Part shown: positions 1 through 6,135 of the stretch, in pieces
Numbering within the stretch: position 1 is the first letter of the stretch
Layout: every line of letters begins with the position of its first letter
NCBI GenBank assembly: GCA_001940655.1
Contig: MBAA01000137.1
Span: forward strand, 1,352 to 9,119
Origin: Promethearchaeota archaeon CR_4
GTDB lineage: Archaea > Asgardarchaeota > Lokiarchaeia > Sigyniarchaeales > CR-4
Reading direction: 5' to 3'
DNA: 7,768 bases
Translations under genes and position numbers: made by a program
The notes under the pieces: generated by a model
What the model was told of the DNA's origin: nothing
Databases searched by the model: none
The model's input: the letters and a program-made list of their open reading frames with translations, nothing else

Positions 1-351
1 ATGCAGGAACTCCTCCAAGAACACGTCTTCGCCCGAAAAACTACCAAGGAGCTCGTTACGGCGAAAGAAGCGTACCTCGCAGGAGAAACCGCCGCGCTAG
101 ATCTCATCGTGGAGAAGTTCCAGACTCTTGCCGGGTTTTACCCGAAACACATCGAAAAAGAAGATAAAAATTTTTTCTTGCCCGTGATGGGTTACTTCAC
201 GAAGACCGAACAGGACGTGATGCTCGCGGAAGGGCAGATTTTCGACCGGAAGATGATCCACCGGAAATATGCCAAGCTTGTAGGTGATTTTGAAACTGCC
301 CGTGAAATTCCCACCCCCTTGGACGCCAATAAATGGATTGATTTTGTATGA
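1..351 (+). CDS. Hemerythrin-like (HHE) protein, 5'-truncated by window edge
   Basis: The 116 visible residues look like the second half of a hemerythrin HHE cation-binding protein, a four-helix bundle holding a di-iron centre that binds O2 or related species, normally cytoplasmic. Visible ligand-type residues are H8 in the LLQEHVFARK helix, the HxxxE pair H50/E54 in YPKHIEKEDKNFF, and H87 in MIHRKY. Full-length relatives are about 180 residues and have an earlier H/HxxxE helix pair. That part is missing, and the ATG at base 1 sits where relatives have an internal residue (usually I/L before the EH motif), so the true start is almost certainly outside the window. The stop is TGA at 349-351. 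The family assignment is firm; the specific role (oxygen sensing, iron handling or detoxification) cannot be read from this half. Confidence 0.8.
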   Translation: MQELLQEHVFARKTTKELVTAKEAYLAGETAALDLIVEKFQTLAGFYPKHIEKEDKNFFLPVMGYFTKTEQDVMLAEGQIFDRKMIHRKYAKLVGDFETAREIPTPLDANKWIDFV

Positions 352-624
352 GTTAAGCTCCCCAATAATTGCGAATATGTTCGTGAATTCGTTTAAGGGT
401 CTTTGAGGTTAGAATGTCTGCAATGAAAGATTATCTTAGTACACCGCTCTACTTCTTGATGATGATGGCGTTGCTTGAAGTCGAGGGGTTGTTTGATCGA
501 ATAATCTATCTTAAGAATTCCGCGATTACCACGAGGTCTGGTAATAATGGAATGATTGCCTTGCACGAAGTGTATCATCGAAGTAGGAGGTATCGTAGTG
601 GTTGTGGACACGCGGAGTTTTATA
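352..624. other. Stretch without a convincing gene
   Basis: Open frames exist on both strands (plus 414-635, 73 residues, reaching into the gamma-carbonic-anhydrase tail; minus 393-674, 93 residues). Neither has a recognisable domain or a good ribosome binding site, and both translations look low in coding character. The stretch separates the convergent hemerythrin-like and gamma-carbonic-anhydrase-like genes. It may hold a decayed gene, but I recognise none. Confidence 0.4.
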
Positions 625-1149
625 TCACCGAATGAGAGAGCAATCGGTTTGATATTGTTTCGCGAGGTCGACATATATCTGTTTGGCCCAGTTCCACTCA
701 GTTTTATTTTTTTCCTGCAAATCCCCCAACTCCCGCGAAGGTATGCCTGCGTAGATTTTACCCGGAGGGATAATTTGCTTTCGCGTCACTAACGCGTGTT
801 CGGCCACTAGTGACCATTCTCCGATTTCCGAAAAATCACTAACGGTCGCCCGCATGCCAATAGTGGCGAAATTTTCTATGATTGCATTGTGGATTAAGGC
901 ACCGTGACCCACGGTAACGCGGAACCCAAGAATCGCCTTGTCGTGTGGCCTCGCATGAATGATCACTCCTTCTTCTATTGCGCATTCATTACCTATTTCT
1001 ATCGTGCCATAATCTCCACGGAGGATTGCACCCCATCCGATATAGCTATTTTTCCCAATGTGAACATCGCCGATGATCTCCGCCGAAGGCGCAATCCAGG
1101 TGCCATCTGCAATAACCGGTCGACGGTCTCTAATCTGATAGAGTGGCAT
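625..1149 (-). CDS. Gamma-class carbonic anhydrase-like hexapeptide-repeat protein
   Basis: This 174-residue protein is a left-handed beta-helix of the gamma-carbonic anhydrase / YrdA-PaaY-CaiE family. Hexapeptide turns run from about residue 18 to 125 (for example IAPSAEIIGDVHIG), followed by a C-terminal helix from about 140 to 170. The three zinc or iron ligands of the family are present: H65 in VIIHARP, and H82 and H87 in VGHGALIH. The family R44/D46 pair (ILRGD) is also kept. Family members are homotrimers with metal between subunits. By alignment to archaeal Cam, the positions of its Asn73 and Gln75 are A57 and E59 here, and the acidic loop of Cam is absent, so it resembles the CamH/YrdA branch, many of which have weak or no carbonic anhydrase activity. 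The start is ATG with no clear Shine-Dalgarno site. Length is normal for the family. Confidence 0.88.
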   Translation of the reverse strand: MPLYQIRDRRPVIADGTWIAPSAEIIGDVHIGKNSYIGWGAILRGDYGTIEIGNECAIEEGVIIHARPHDKAILGFRVTVGHGALIHNAIIENFATIGMRATVSDFSEIGEWSLVAEHALVTRKQIIPPGKIYAGIPSRELGDLQEKNKTEWNWAKQIYVDLAKQYQTDCSLIR

Positions 1150-1196
1150 AAAATCGATCTTTGTTCAACGAATTTAAACTTTGTAATAACCGAATC

Positions 1197-1205
1197 TATT
1201 TTTAA
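1197..1205 (-). promoter_or_regulatory. TATA-like box for the gamma-carbonic anhydrase gene
   Basis: On the minus strand this reads TTAAAAATA, about 48 bases upstream of the ATG at 1149. An archaeal TATA at this point would start transcription near 1175 and leave a leader of about 25 bases. This is AT-rich sequence, so the call is weak. Confidence 0.3.
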
Positions 1206-1288
1206 GTTAGATCTTAACACAATCTGTAATCCCCATAATAGAAACATTTTCCGAATACTATGGAAGGGTGAAGATTTTTACCAACTAG

Positions 1289-1314
1289 TATGAACGTGTT
1301 TATAATTGTTCATA
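1289..1314. promoter_or_regulatory. Inverted repeat around a TATA-like box
   Basis: TATGAAC (1289-1295) and GTTCATA (1308-1314) form a perfect 7-base inverted repeat with a 12-base spacer that contains TTTATAATT. This is the layout of a repressor site over an archaeal TATA box. Transcription would start about 1327-1332, just before the first recognisable codons of the dead DUF6448 gene, so it may be that gene's relic operator and promoter. Confidence 0.4.
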
Positions 1315-1330
1315 ATCTCGTTTATAGAGT

Positions 1331-1935
1331 TGAAGAGGGTATGCTGTAAAAGCAACTCCTGGTGTTGGTATATGCTCCCCTCTTTGTGACACACTAGATG
1401 GTCCGATCGTCAAGGCGGCTAAACGTGTGTTGGAAATTGACAACATAAATTTGATCCTACTCCGGGTATCGAAGAATGTTGAGATGGATGTAAAGTCAAC
1501 CTTTGAAAAGACTATAAAAGCTCGAAAAACGGGGAAGGAGATCCAATAGGTGGCTGACTTCTGGTTTTTCGAGACTATCGTGCGCTTGCACCGTGCCAGC
1601 GAGGGAATATCATACACGGGTCAGAAACCCGCATGATTCAATGAAGAGCCTATAATACCCAAGGGGGAAAATGATATCCAGAAAGGGGATGGCGAGGAAT
1701 TCATCCGCTTCTTAATCCATGCGCTCGAAGAAGTTCAGAAAAAGTTCTCCTAAGTTTTAGCTCGGAAGAATTATGACGTGAATGATGTGAAAGCCACGCG
1801 CGAGTATGTCGAAGCCTATTAGGATTGGTGCCATAGGCACTTGGATTATATGACATCATTAAGGGCGACTCCGGTGGAGAACACACCGAGAATGAAGCAG
1901 GCGGACATGCGTATGCTCACGAGCATAAACATTAA
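1331..1935 (+). pseudogene. DUF6448-type protein, dead copy (four stops, one frameshift)
   Basis: Read in frame from 1340, the plus strand gives a DUF6448-like protein: LCDTLDGPIVKAAKRVLE, then FEKTIKARKTGKEI, then FWFFETIVRLHRASEG, YTGQKPA, and KATREYVEAY. The frame is interrupted by TAG 1547-1549, TGA 1634-1636, TAA 1751-1753 and TAG 1820-1822. A frameshift near 1866-1875 moves the His-rich tail (GGHAYAHEHKH, stop at 1933-1935) into another frame; such His-rich ends are seen in this family. No intact start or signal peptide remains. All three stop codons occur, which rules out simple recoding. Function of the family is not known to me; intact members appear exported and possibly metal-binding. 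Conservation between the stops is still good, so inactivation looks fairly recent. The family assignment is from memory of the motif pattern. Confidence 0.8.
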
Positions 1936-1953
1936 CCGATCTTACTATCCGTT

Positions 1954-1981
1954 TTAGAAACTATTTCTAATTATCTTTTTC
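1954..1981 (+). terminator. Hairpin terminator after the DUF6448 pseudogene
   Basis: TTAGAAACTATTTCTAA (1954-1970) is a perfect 7-base stem with a 3-base loop, followed by a T-rich run (1971-1981). It begins 18 bases after the relic stop codon at 1935. The stem has only one G-C pair, so termination would rely mainly on the T tract. Confidence 0.45.
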
Positions 1982-2082
1982 CAATTATTTCTTGGCACTT
2001 AACCCCATCTAACGAATTCCAACTCAATTTGCTTAATTGGGAAAAGATTTTGAAATGTGCATTATTTCCATCATTTTTTTTC

Positions 2083-2093
2083 CTAAAATATAC
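2083..2093 (+). promoter_or_regulatory. TATA-like box upstream of the 206-residue gene
   Basis: CTAAAATATAC lies 39 bases before the ATG at 2122 and 81 before the ATG at 2164. Transcription would begin near 2115, giving either an almost leaderless message for the first ATG or a leader of about 50 bases containing a GGAG site for the second. Confidence 0.35.
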
Positions 2094-2163
2094 AAATTTG
2101 ACCTTTTTTAACCAGTTTGTGATGAAATATGATCAAAATAAATTTAGGAGCGGAAGCCGGACA

Positions 2164-2784
2164 ATGGGTGTTAGGGATTCTATGTATTGTCCAATTCTCA
2201 AAAATGAATGTATTGGGATCAAATGCACAATGTGGAATAACCGATCTTGCCTTCTGCTGAAATCCCTAAAGAATTCAGAGGAAAGCAGGGTTTACCTTGA
2301 ATCCCAAAAAAATTCTGAGGAAAGCAGGTCTTATCTTGAATCTCACAGTATAGAAGAAATCGCTCAGGATTATGCTGACTTTTTAGAAACAATTCTGTTT
2401 GACGAGAAAATGACAGACCGGGATTTTTTTGTCGAAGAATGTTTCTGGAGCGATAAGATTGGAGATGAACCTCTTCCCCCTGATTTAGAACGAAAACGAC
2501 TTGAAGTGATCCAATTTTTTGAGCAAAAAGGTGCCGAGTCCTTTTTGGGAGAGTTCATTAAAATGTCGTCCTCGGAGTTTGCCGAAAAAATCGTCGATTG
2601 GGCCACGAACAAAAATTTGACACGCTTGAGCGAAGAAGAGATAGAAATGTTCTGGAAAGACCGGTTTGGGATTGAGTTCTTCCCACGACCACAAACGCCA
2701 TTTCAACAGAAGTTGTACGAAAAGGCTATACGAGCAGGGGAAATTGCCATTAGTATGTTTAACGTATACATTAAAAAAGTTTGA
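2164..2784 (+). CDS. Hypothetical protein with N-terminal Cys cluster and tandem 13-residue repeat
   Basis: I do not recognise this 206-residue family. The N-terminus carries C9, C16, C21 and C29 (C-x6-C-x4-C-x7-C, beginning MYCPILKNEC). This resembles a short CPI/FL...C-I-G..C motif common in small archaeal proteins and is a possible zinc or Fe-S site. Residues 36-61 are two copies of a 13-residue unit (KNSEESR.YLES), followed by an acidic, helix-rich domain with many aromatic residues (EECFWSDKIGDE; EMFWKDRFGIEFF). No signal peptide or membrane segment is visible from this start. I chose ATG 2164 because it puts the Cys motif at the N-terminus as in similar proteins and has TAGGAG at 2145-2150. 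The frame is open further up, with ATG 2122 and a TTG at 2029 as alternatives, the latter adding a hydrophobic Phe-rich stretch. Convergent with the 2840-3244 gene. Confidence 0.7.
   Translation: MGVRDSMYCPILKNECIGIKCTMWNNRSCLLLKSLKNSEESRVYLESQKNSEESRSYLESHSIEEIAQDYADFLETILFDEKMTDRDFFVEECFWSDKIGDEPLPPDLERKRLEVIQFFEQKGAESFLGEFIKMSSSEFAEKIVDWATNKNLTRLSEEEIEMFWKDRFGIEFFPRPQTPFQQKLYEKAIRAGEIAISMFNVYIKKV
2269..2346 (+). repeat. Two tandem 39-base in-frame repeats
   Basis: Units 2269-2307 and 2308-2346 match at 32 of 39 bases. The encoded 13-residue units match at 11 of 13 (V/S and Q/H differ). Most base differences are at third positions, so the duplication has been kept as protein rather than being very recent. 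Confidence 0.9.
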
Positions 2785-2839
2785 TTGAAAAAGGGGAAAG
2801 GTTTAATCAATTAAAGTAAACACGCGATCCTTCCCATCT

Positions 2840-3244
2840 TCAAATTATATGACCTCCTTCTTTTAATCGTTTTAATTGGGTTTCCGCTTCCTTGGTCTCT
2901 GTTTGTTTTAATTGTAGCATTACTTGATTCATTTGGTTTGTGAGTTCCTCCATACGACGGTCCATAATCTCCGCCTTGCCTCCAAGATAATATAATAATT
3001 GTTTCATTTCCACCAAACAATCTTGGCGTTCTACTTCCGAACAAGTGGAACAATCCTCATCGCAATCAATGTCGTCAACATGTTGGGCAAGGACAATGTC
3101 TTTGAATTCATCATAATAGAGATCATTGAACATCTTCAAGGCAACTGCATTATTTTCCGGATCCAGGTCATCTAACAACTTGGAAATTTGTTCAACTGCG
3201 TGTTGGGCCTTATTGGGACCAGAATGTTTCTTTTTGTTACTCAT
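2840..3244 (-). CDS. Hypothetical protein with Cys cluster and C-terminal coiled coil
   Basis: This 134-residue protein is unknown to me. It has a Lys-rich N-terminus (MSNKKKHSGPNK), an acidic helical part (about 13-55), a Cys cluster C61, C65, C68, C76 (DIDCDEDCSTCSEVERQDC), and a predicted coiled coil from about 77 to 128 with heptad-like spacing (MEELTNQMNQVMLQLKQTE). The cluster could bind zinc or an Fe-S centre or form disulfides. There is no signal peptide or membrane segment, so a cytosolic, possibly oligomeric protein is likely. The start at 3244 is backed by GGTGAG 11 bases upstream of the ATG. It ends with TGA at 2840-2842 and converges on the plus-strand gene ending at 2784. Confidence 0.75.
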   Translation of the reverse strand: MSNKKKHSGPNKAQHAVEQISKLLDDLDPENNAVALKMFNDLYYDEFKDIVLAQHVDDIDCDEDCSTCSEVERQDCLVEMKQLLYYLGGKAEIMDRRMEELTNQMNQVMLQLKQTETKEAETQLKRLKEGGHII

Positions 3245-3506
3245 AGTTCGTTTCTCACCGTTTCTTCGATAATCAATATGCTAAATGCGAGAATTTTTTT
3301 ATCCTATTGCTCCCATAAGCTCAGGCAAACATCGTCAAGAGTAAAGTATATTTAGCGGGTGAAGGGGATCAACGAAAAAAACTTTCCAGAATAGGCGGAC
3401 ATTAAATTTTATTCGTGTATTTCGCAAATTTGGCCAACTTATTTTAGTATACTTTTATTAAAAATAGAGAACTAATTTCACTACAAAAAGGAAAATAATC
3501 AAGGTT
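3245..3506. other. 262-base intergenic stretch
   Basis: It lies between two minus-strand genes. Next to the downstream gene it holds the ribosome binding site and an A-rich box (3294-3303, minus GATAAAAAAA) about 55 bases from the ATG, a candidate TATA. At the other end, minus-strand T-rich sequence (about 3483-3500) after the zinc-ribbon stop is a candidate archaeal terminator. I see no gene or repeat in the remainder. Confidence 0.4.
3254..3259 (-). promoter_or_regulatory. Ribosome binding site of the 134-residue gene
   Basis: On the minus strand this is GGTGAG, matching the archaeal anti-Shine-Dalgarno end of 16S rRNA, with about 10 bases to the ATG at 3244. It fixes this start. Confidence 0.6.
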
Positions 3507-4028
3507 TTATTTCCTCAATATACTAGAAAATGCCTCGAACCACTTTTTGCCACCGGCCACCTGGAAGCTATACATTTTGCCGTTTTTCATCTGGACGTTG
3601 ATTATGTCCGTTTTATGTCCTTGGGAAATCTGCTCGACATCATCGACATGACACACGATCCGTTCGCCGTTGAGCGCGTTGAAACGCAAACCATCCCTCC
3701 GCAACTGAATTGCGCCAACAAGCCTCACAGCGTTGTCGAGATAATGCGCAATAGGCATGAGTTTTAGGATTGGCCCTGTCACCTCGCGAGAGGTACTCGT
3801 TACATTTGCTTGGGGTTGTTGTTGGGATTTCACCGTCACTGGAGGCGAGTCTTTTCCTACCTGCGTGCCACACATACTACAAAATTTGGCACCCGCAGCG
3901 ATGGGACCGTTACACTTGGGACACGTCTCCCCATCTTGTGCTACAAGAGGGGACCCGCAGGTTTGGCAATATTTCACATTTTGTTCACTCGTGGTAAACC
4001 CGCACGATTTGCAGATGTAAGAAACCAT
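3507..4028 (-). CDS. Double zinc-ribbon protein with PH/GRAM-like C-terminal domain
   Basis: The 173-residue protein has two zinc ribbons. The first uses C6/C9 and C21/C24 (YICKSCG...YCQTCGSP), the second C36/C39 and C50/C53 (ETCPKCNGP...FCSMCGTQ). A Gln/Ser/Thr-rich linker (about 60-85) leads to a beta-rich C-terminal domain (about 86-173) with short strands and a final amphipathic helix containing a Trp (KKWFEAFSSIL), which resembles a PH or GRAM-like fold. Double zinc ribbons of this kind are common in archaea and act in protein or nucleic-acid binding; no enzyme motif is present. The start is supported by AAGGTG with 5 bases to the ATG. No membrane segment is visible. It lies 239 bases downstream of the candidate selenoprotein and has its own binding site and a possible TATA (about 4061-4070), so it is probably transcribed separately. 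Confidence 0.75.
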   Translation of the reverse strand: MVSYICKSCGFTTSEQNVKYCQTCGSPLVAQDGETCPKCNGPIAAGAKFCSMCGTQVGKDSPPVTVKSQQQPQANVTSTSREVTGPILKLMPIAHYLDNAVRLVGAIQLRRDGLRFNALNGERIVCHVDDVEQISQGHKTDIINVQMKNGKMYSFQVAGGKKWFEAFSSILRK

Positions 4029-4033
4029 GATGA

Positions 4034-4039
4034 CACCTT
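4034..4039 (-). promoter_or_regulatory. Ribosome binding site of the zinc-ribbon gene
   Basis: Minus-strand AAGGTG with a 5-base spacer to the ATG at 4028. It supports that start codon over any internal one. Confidence 0.6.
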
Positions 4040-4143
4040 GAGAATTCTATCATTCACTTGGAAATAAAAGGACGAGGTTATAACTCCCTTGGGTAATTGT
4101 GAATGGGTCTTAAGAGCTGTCGAATTACGTCCAGTTTGAAAAG

Positions 4144-4267
4144 TTTTCTTTCCTTATGAAAGAAAAAGAATTAAGAAACTCAAGTATTTCTCAAGATTTC
4201 CGGAGAGAAAACGCCTCGTTTTTATCGCGTTTCCTGCAAAATTATGTTTGCATTTTGGTGGACGGGT
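4144..4267 (-). other. Hairpin-rich 3' untranslated region, candidate SECIS location
   Basis: Downstream of the peroxiredoxin stop the minus strand holds three inverted repeats. TGCAAA/TTTGCA (4235-4240 with 4247-4252) has a 6-base loop. AAACGC/GCGTTT (4209-4214 with 4227-4232) has a 12-base A-rich loop on the RNA and possible GG/CC outer pairs. TTTTCTTTC/GAAAGAAAA (4144-4152 with 4158-4166) has a 5-base loop. Archaeal SECIS elements usually lie in the 3' untranslated region, so this is the expected place. I could not assign the conserved GAA/A internal loop or a kink-turn core with certainty. The A/T hairpin could instead be part of a terminator. Confidence 0.3.
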
Positions 4268-4765
4268 TTAAGGACTTTGGATGGAGAGTGTACCATCTTC
4301 GAGGAATTTTAACACGCTCTCATTCGTGGGGATGTCCTTCATCGAGGAGCCATAGTGCACATAGGTAATCTTTTGGTCGGTGCCGATGATGAGGAGCGCT
4401 GGCATACGTCCGGCCTTAAGGAGTTTGAAGTCTTGTGCGTAAGTCTTCGCCACCTCTTCATTGGCATCCAAGAGTAATGGATATGCATTCTTGATGACTC
4501 GTTCGTTAAATTCCTTGCCCGTTCCTTCTTTTGCCACGAGCACGCCTAGGATCTGGGTTTTTAGGGCGTTAAATTTCTCGATGTCTCGCTTCAACGCCCT
4601 CGCGTGCGCGCGGCAATATGGTCAATAATAACTCCGGAACAGAGCGAGAACAACACGTTTCCCGCCCTGTAAGACTTGACTCAGCGAGATTGATGATCCA
4701 CTGAGGGTCGGGAGCGTGAAATCCGGGGCTCTATCCCCTACCTGCAATTTTTCGGCTTTTGGCAT
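4268..4765 (-). CDS. Peroxiredoxin-like (AhpC/TSA) protein, probable selenoprotein with U-P-Y-C site
   Basis: The frame is continuous from 4765 to the TAA at 4268-4270 except for one TGA at 4622-4624. Reading it as Sec gives 165 residues with normal redoxin architecture: VGDRAPDFTLPTLSG (9-23), a strand RVVLALFR (37-44), the active site YY-U48-P49-Y50-C51-R, and the C-terminal RMPALLIIGTDQKITYVHYG. Relatives have WCPYCR here, so the TGA falls exactly on the first active-site Cys, the usual place for Sec. Such enzymes reduce peroxides or dithiols in the cytosol. The start was chosen at ATG 4765 because GAGGTG lies 10 bases before it and homologues begin about here; an ATG at 4816 adds 17 residues but lacks a binding site. 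It lies 69 bases after the MFS gene and is probably cotranscribed. The alternative is a nonsense mutation in a dying gene. Confidence 0.75.
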
Positions 4766-4775
4766 ATCGAGATAC

Positions 4776-4781
4776 CACCTC
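4776..4781 (-). promoter_or_regulatory. Ribosome binding site that fixes the peroxiredoxin start
   Basis: Minus-strand GAGGTG, the best Shine-Dalgarno match in the window, is 10 bases before the ATG at 4765. It argues against the longer frame beginning at 4816. Confidence 0.6.
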
Positions 4782-4834
4782 GGCAGATAGAATACATCGC
4801 GAGGATAAAAACGCATTCTAGCTCAAATAAAAGC

Positions 4835-6058
4835 TTAGGAAAGGATTGCATCTGTATGCTTCGAGACGTTACGCGTCATTAATGCAATCCCGCTCATTAT
4901 AAAACCCAAACCGGCAAGTGTACCTATTCCGAACGGGAAACTCACCTCTGCCACGATACCCATGATGAAAGGGCCGAGCGCCCGGCCGGCACCCATCAGG
5001 GTCTGGAAGTGAGCGAACATCTTATTTTTACTCGTGTTTTGCGCTTTCTGGGCTAGGTACTTCAGACCTGCCGCGTACAAGAATCCTTGAGTCATACCTG
5101 ACAATGCGATGGCGATGAGGCCTGCCCCGAAGTTTCCCGCGAAACCGAAACACACCCACGAAAGGGCAACGCCCAAAGGCATTATCTGGAGGAGCAGAGG
5201 TAAGCGGGAAATCGAGACGCGGGGGCCTAGAGCAGAGGCGATGGTTTGCGTGATACATTTGACAAGGAACAAGATGTAGACGGAAGTTGAATCCAATGCA
5301 AAGCTCTTGATTTTGAGGGGACCCAATACCGTGATTGATCCGTCTGCGAAGGGATGCACGAGGAGAAATAAGAGAACTAGGTAAGGCGCATACATTCGGA
5401 GAGCTCTAGCAGCAGGAGACTCGTTTTCGAGGGGAGTTATCACGAGTTTGGGGGGAGATTCCTCCGGAGTGAGGGTTTCAATTACCCGTTCATCTTTCAC
5501 GCTGGCGAATACGAGAATTCCGCTAATCACAGCGATGATAAAATTGATCCAGAACGCAATATAATTCGTGCCCGCTATCGGGACACATACTATTCCCAAG
5601 AGATACCCACCAATGACTCCCACGTTCCACGAGAAATTATACCCCGAAAGGAAACCATCCCTTGCCTTTTCGCCCACGCGGTGCGCCACGAAAGCATAAG
5701 ATTGCACCACGCACCAGAAGAGACCACACGCGCCCCCTTCGAGAAAGTTGAAGATGCCGAAGATCACGATGTTCCCAGGCGTGTCGAGGGGCAGGAGGCG
5801 CACGGCCGCCGTGATCACGGAAACGGTCATCAAGATACGCAACGCTTTACGGCGGGGCATACGATCTGCGAGGTTCCCCAAGATGACGATGAATAAGAAA
5901 AATCCGAGGTTATTCACCGCCCCCAAGACCCCCGCGATCCACGCTGGTTGCCCCAACTCGAGAATGAGTAAACTGCTGACCGCGGCCCCCATAATCCCCA
6001 TTCCAATGGTCTTTAGTGATGCGAGCAGGTACAAGGAGGTAAAACTAAAACGGGGCAT
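4835..6058 (-). CDS. Major facilitator superfamily transporter
   Basis: This is a 12-helix MFS permease of about 407 residues, in the inner membrane, substrate unknown. The N-terminal six-helix half is followed by a hydrophilic central loop (about 187-222) and a second hydrophobic half. The MFS motif A between helices 2 and 3 is seen as GNLADRMPRRK (about 61-71), with its conserved Asp and Arg/Lys. A Pro/Gly-rich equivalent occurs in the second half. There is no signal sequence. I chose ATG 6058; a GTG at 6082 adds 8 residues. A TATA-like box just before the GTG would start transcription near 6064, fitting the ATG with almost no leader. The same frame stays open upstream to 6199, and that extra part looks like the end of the ubiquitin-like protein. 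The peroxiredoxin gene follows 69 bases later and may share its transcript. Confidence 0.88.
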   Translation of the reverse strand: MPRFSFTSLYLLASLKTIGMGIMGAAVSSLLILELGQPAWIAGVLGAVNNLGFFLFIVILGNLADRMPRRKALRILMTVSVITAAVRLLPLDTPGNIVIFGIFNFLEGGACGLFWCVVQSYAFVAHRVGEKARDGFLSGYNFSWNVGVIGGYLLGIVCVPIAGTNYIAFWINFIIAVISGILVFASVKDERVIETLTPEESPPKLVITPLENESPAARALRMYAPYLVLLFLLVHPFADGSITVLGPLKIKSFALDSTSVYILFLVKCITQTIASALGPRVSISRLPLLLQIMPLGVALSWVCFGFAGNFGAGLIAIALSGMTQGFLYAAGLKYLAQKAQNTSKNKMFAHFQTLMGAGRALGPFIMGIVAEVSFPFGIGTLAGLGFIMSGIALMTRNVSKHTDAILS

Positions 6059-6085
6059 CAAAGAACATGTATCTTCGGTCACTAC

Positions 6086-6096
6086 AAATATTTTTT
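6086..6096 (-). promoter_or_regulatory. TATA-like box for the MFS gene
   Basis: Minus-strand AAAAAATATTT is centred about 27 bases before a predicted start near 6064, giving a very short leader before ATG 6058. The same bases also encode QKIF in the open upstream frame, so this may be coding sequence rather than a promoter. Confidence 0.25.
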
Positions 6097-6135
6097 GACA
6101 CAGAACTACATTTTCAAGTGGGTCTTGGTTCGGAA

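Noticed and set aside
414..635. Plus-strand 73-residue frame, and the opposing 93-residue frame at 393-674
   Set aside because: No recognisable domain, no ribosome binding site, weak coding composition; each overlaps the end of the gamma-carbonic anhydrase gene. Kept only as an undefined stretch.
1634..1636. TGA in the DUF6448 pseudogene as a second selenocysteine codon
   Set aside because: The same frame also holds TAG and TAA stops and a frameshift, and the family has no catalytic Cys expected here, so decay explains it better.
2781..2810. TTGATT...AATCAA inverted repeat after the 206-residue gene as a terminator
   Set aside because: Only 6 bases per arm with an 18-base loop and no T tract; too weak to call.
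4144..4166. TTTTCTTTC/GAAAGAAAA hairpin as a plus-strand terminator
   Set aside because: No plus-strand gene ends near it; it is discussed instead as part of the minus-strand 3' region.
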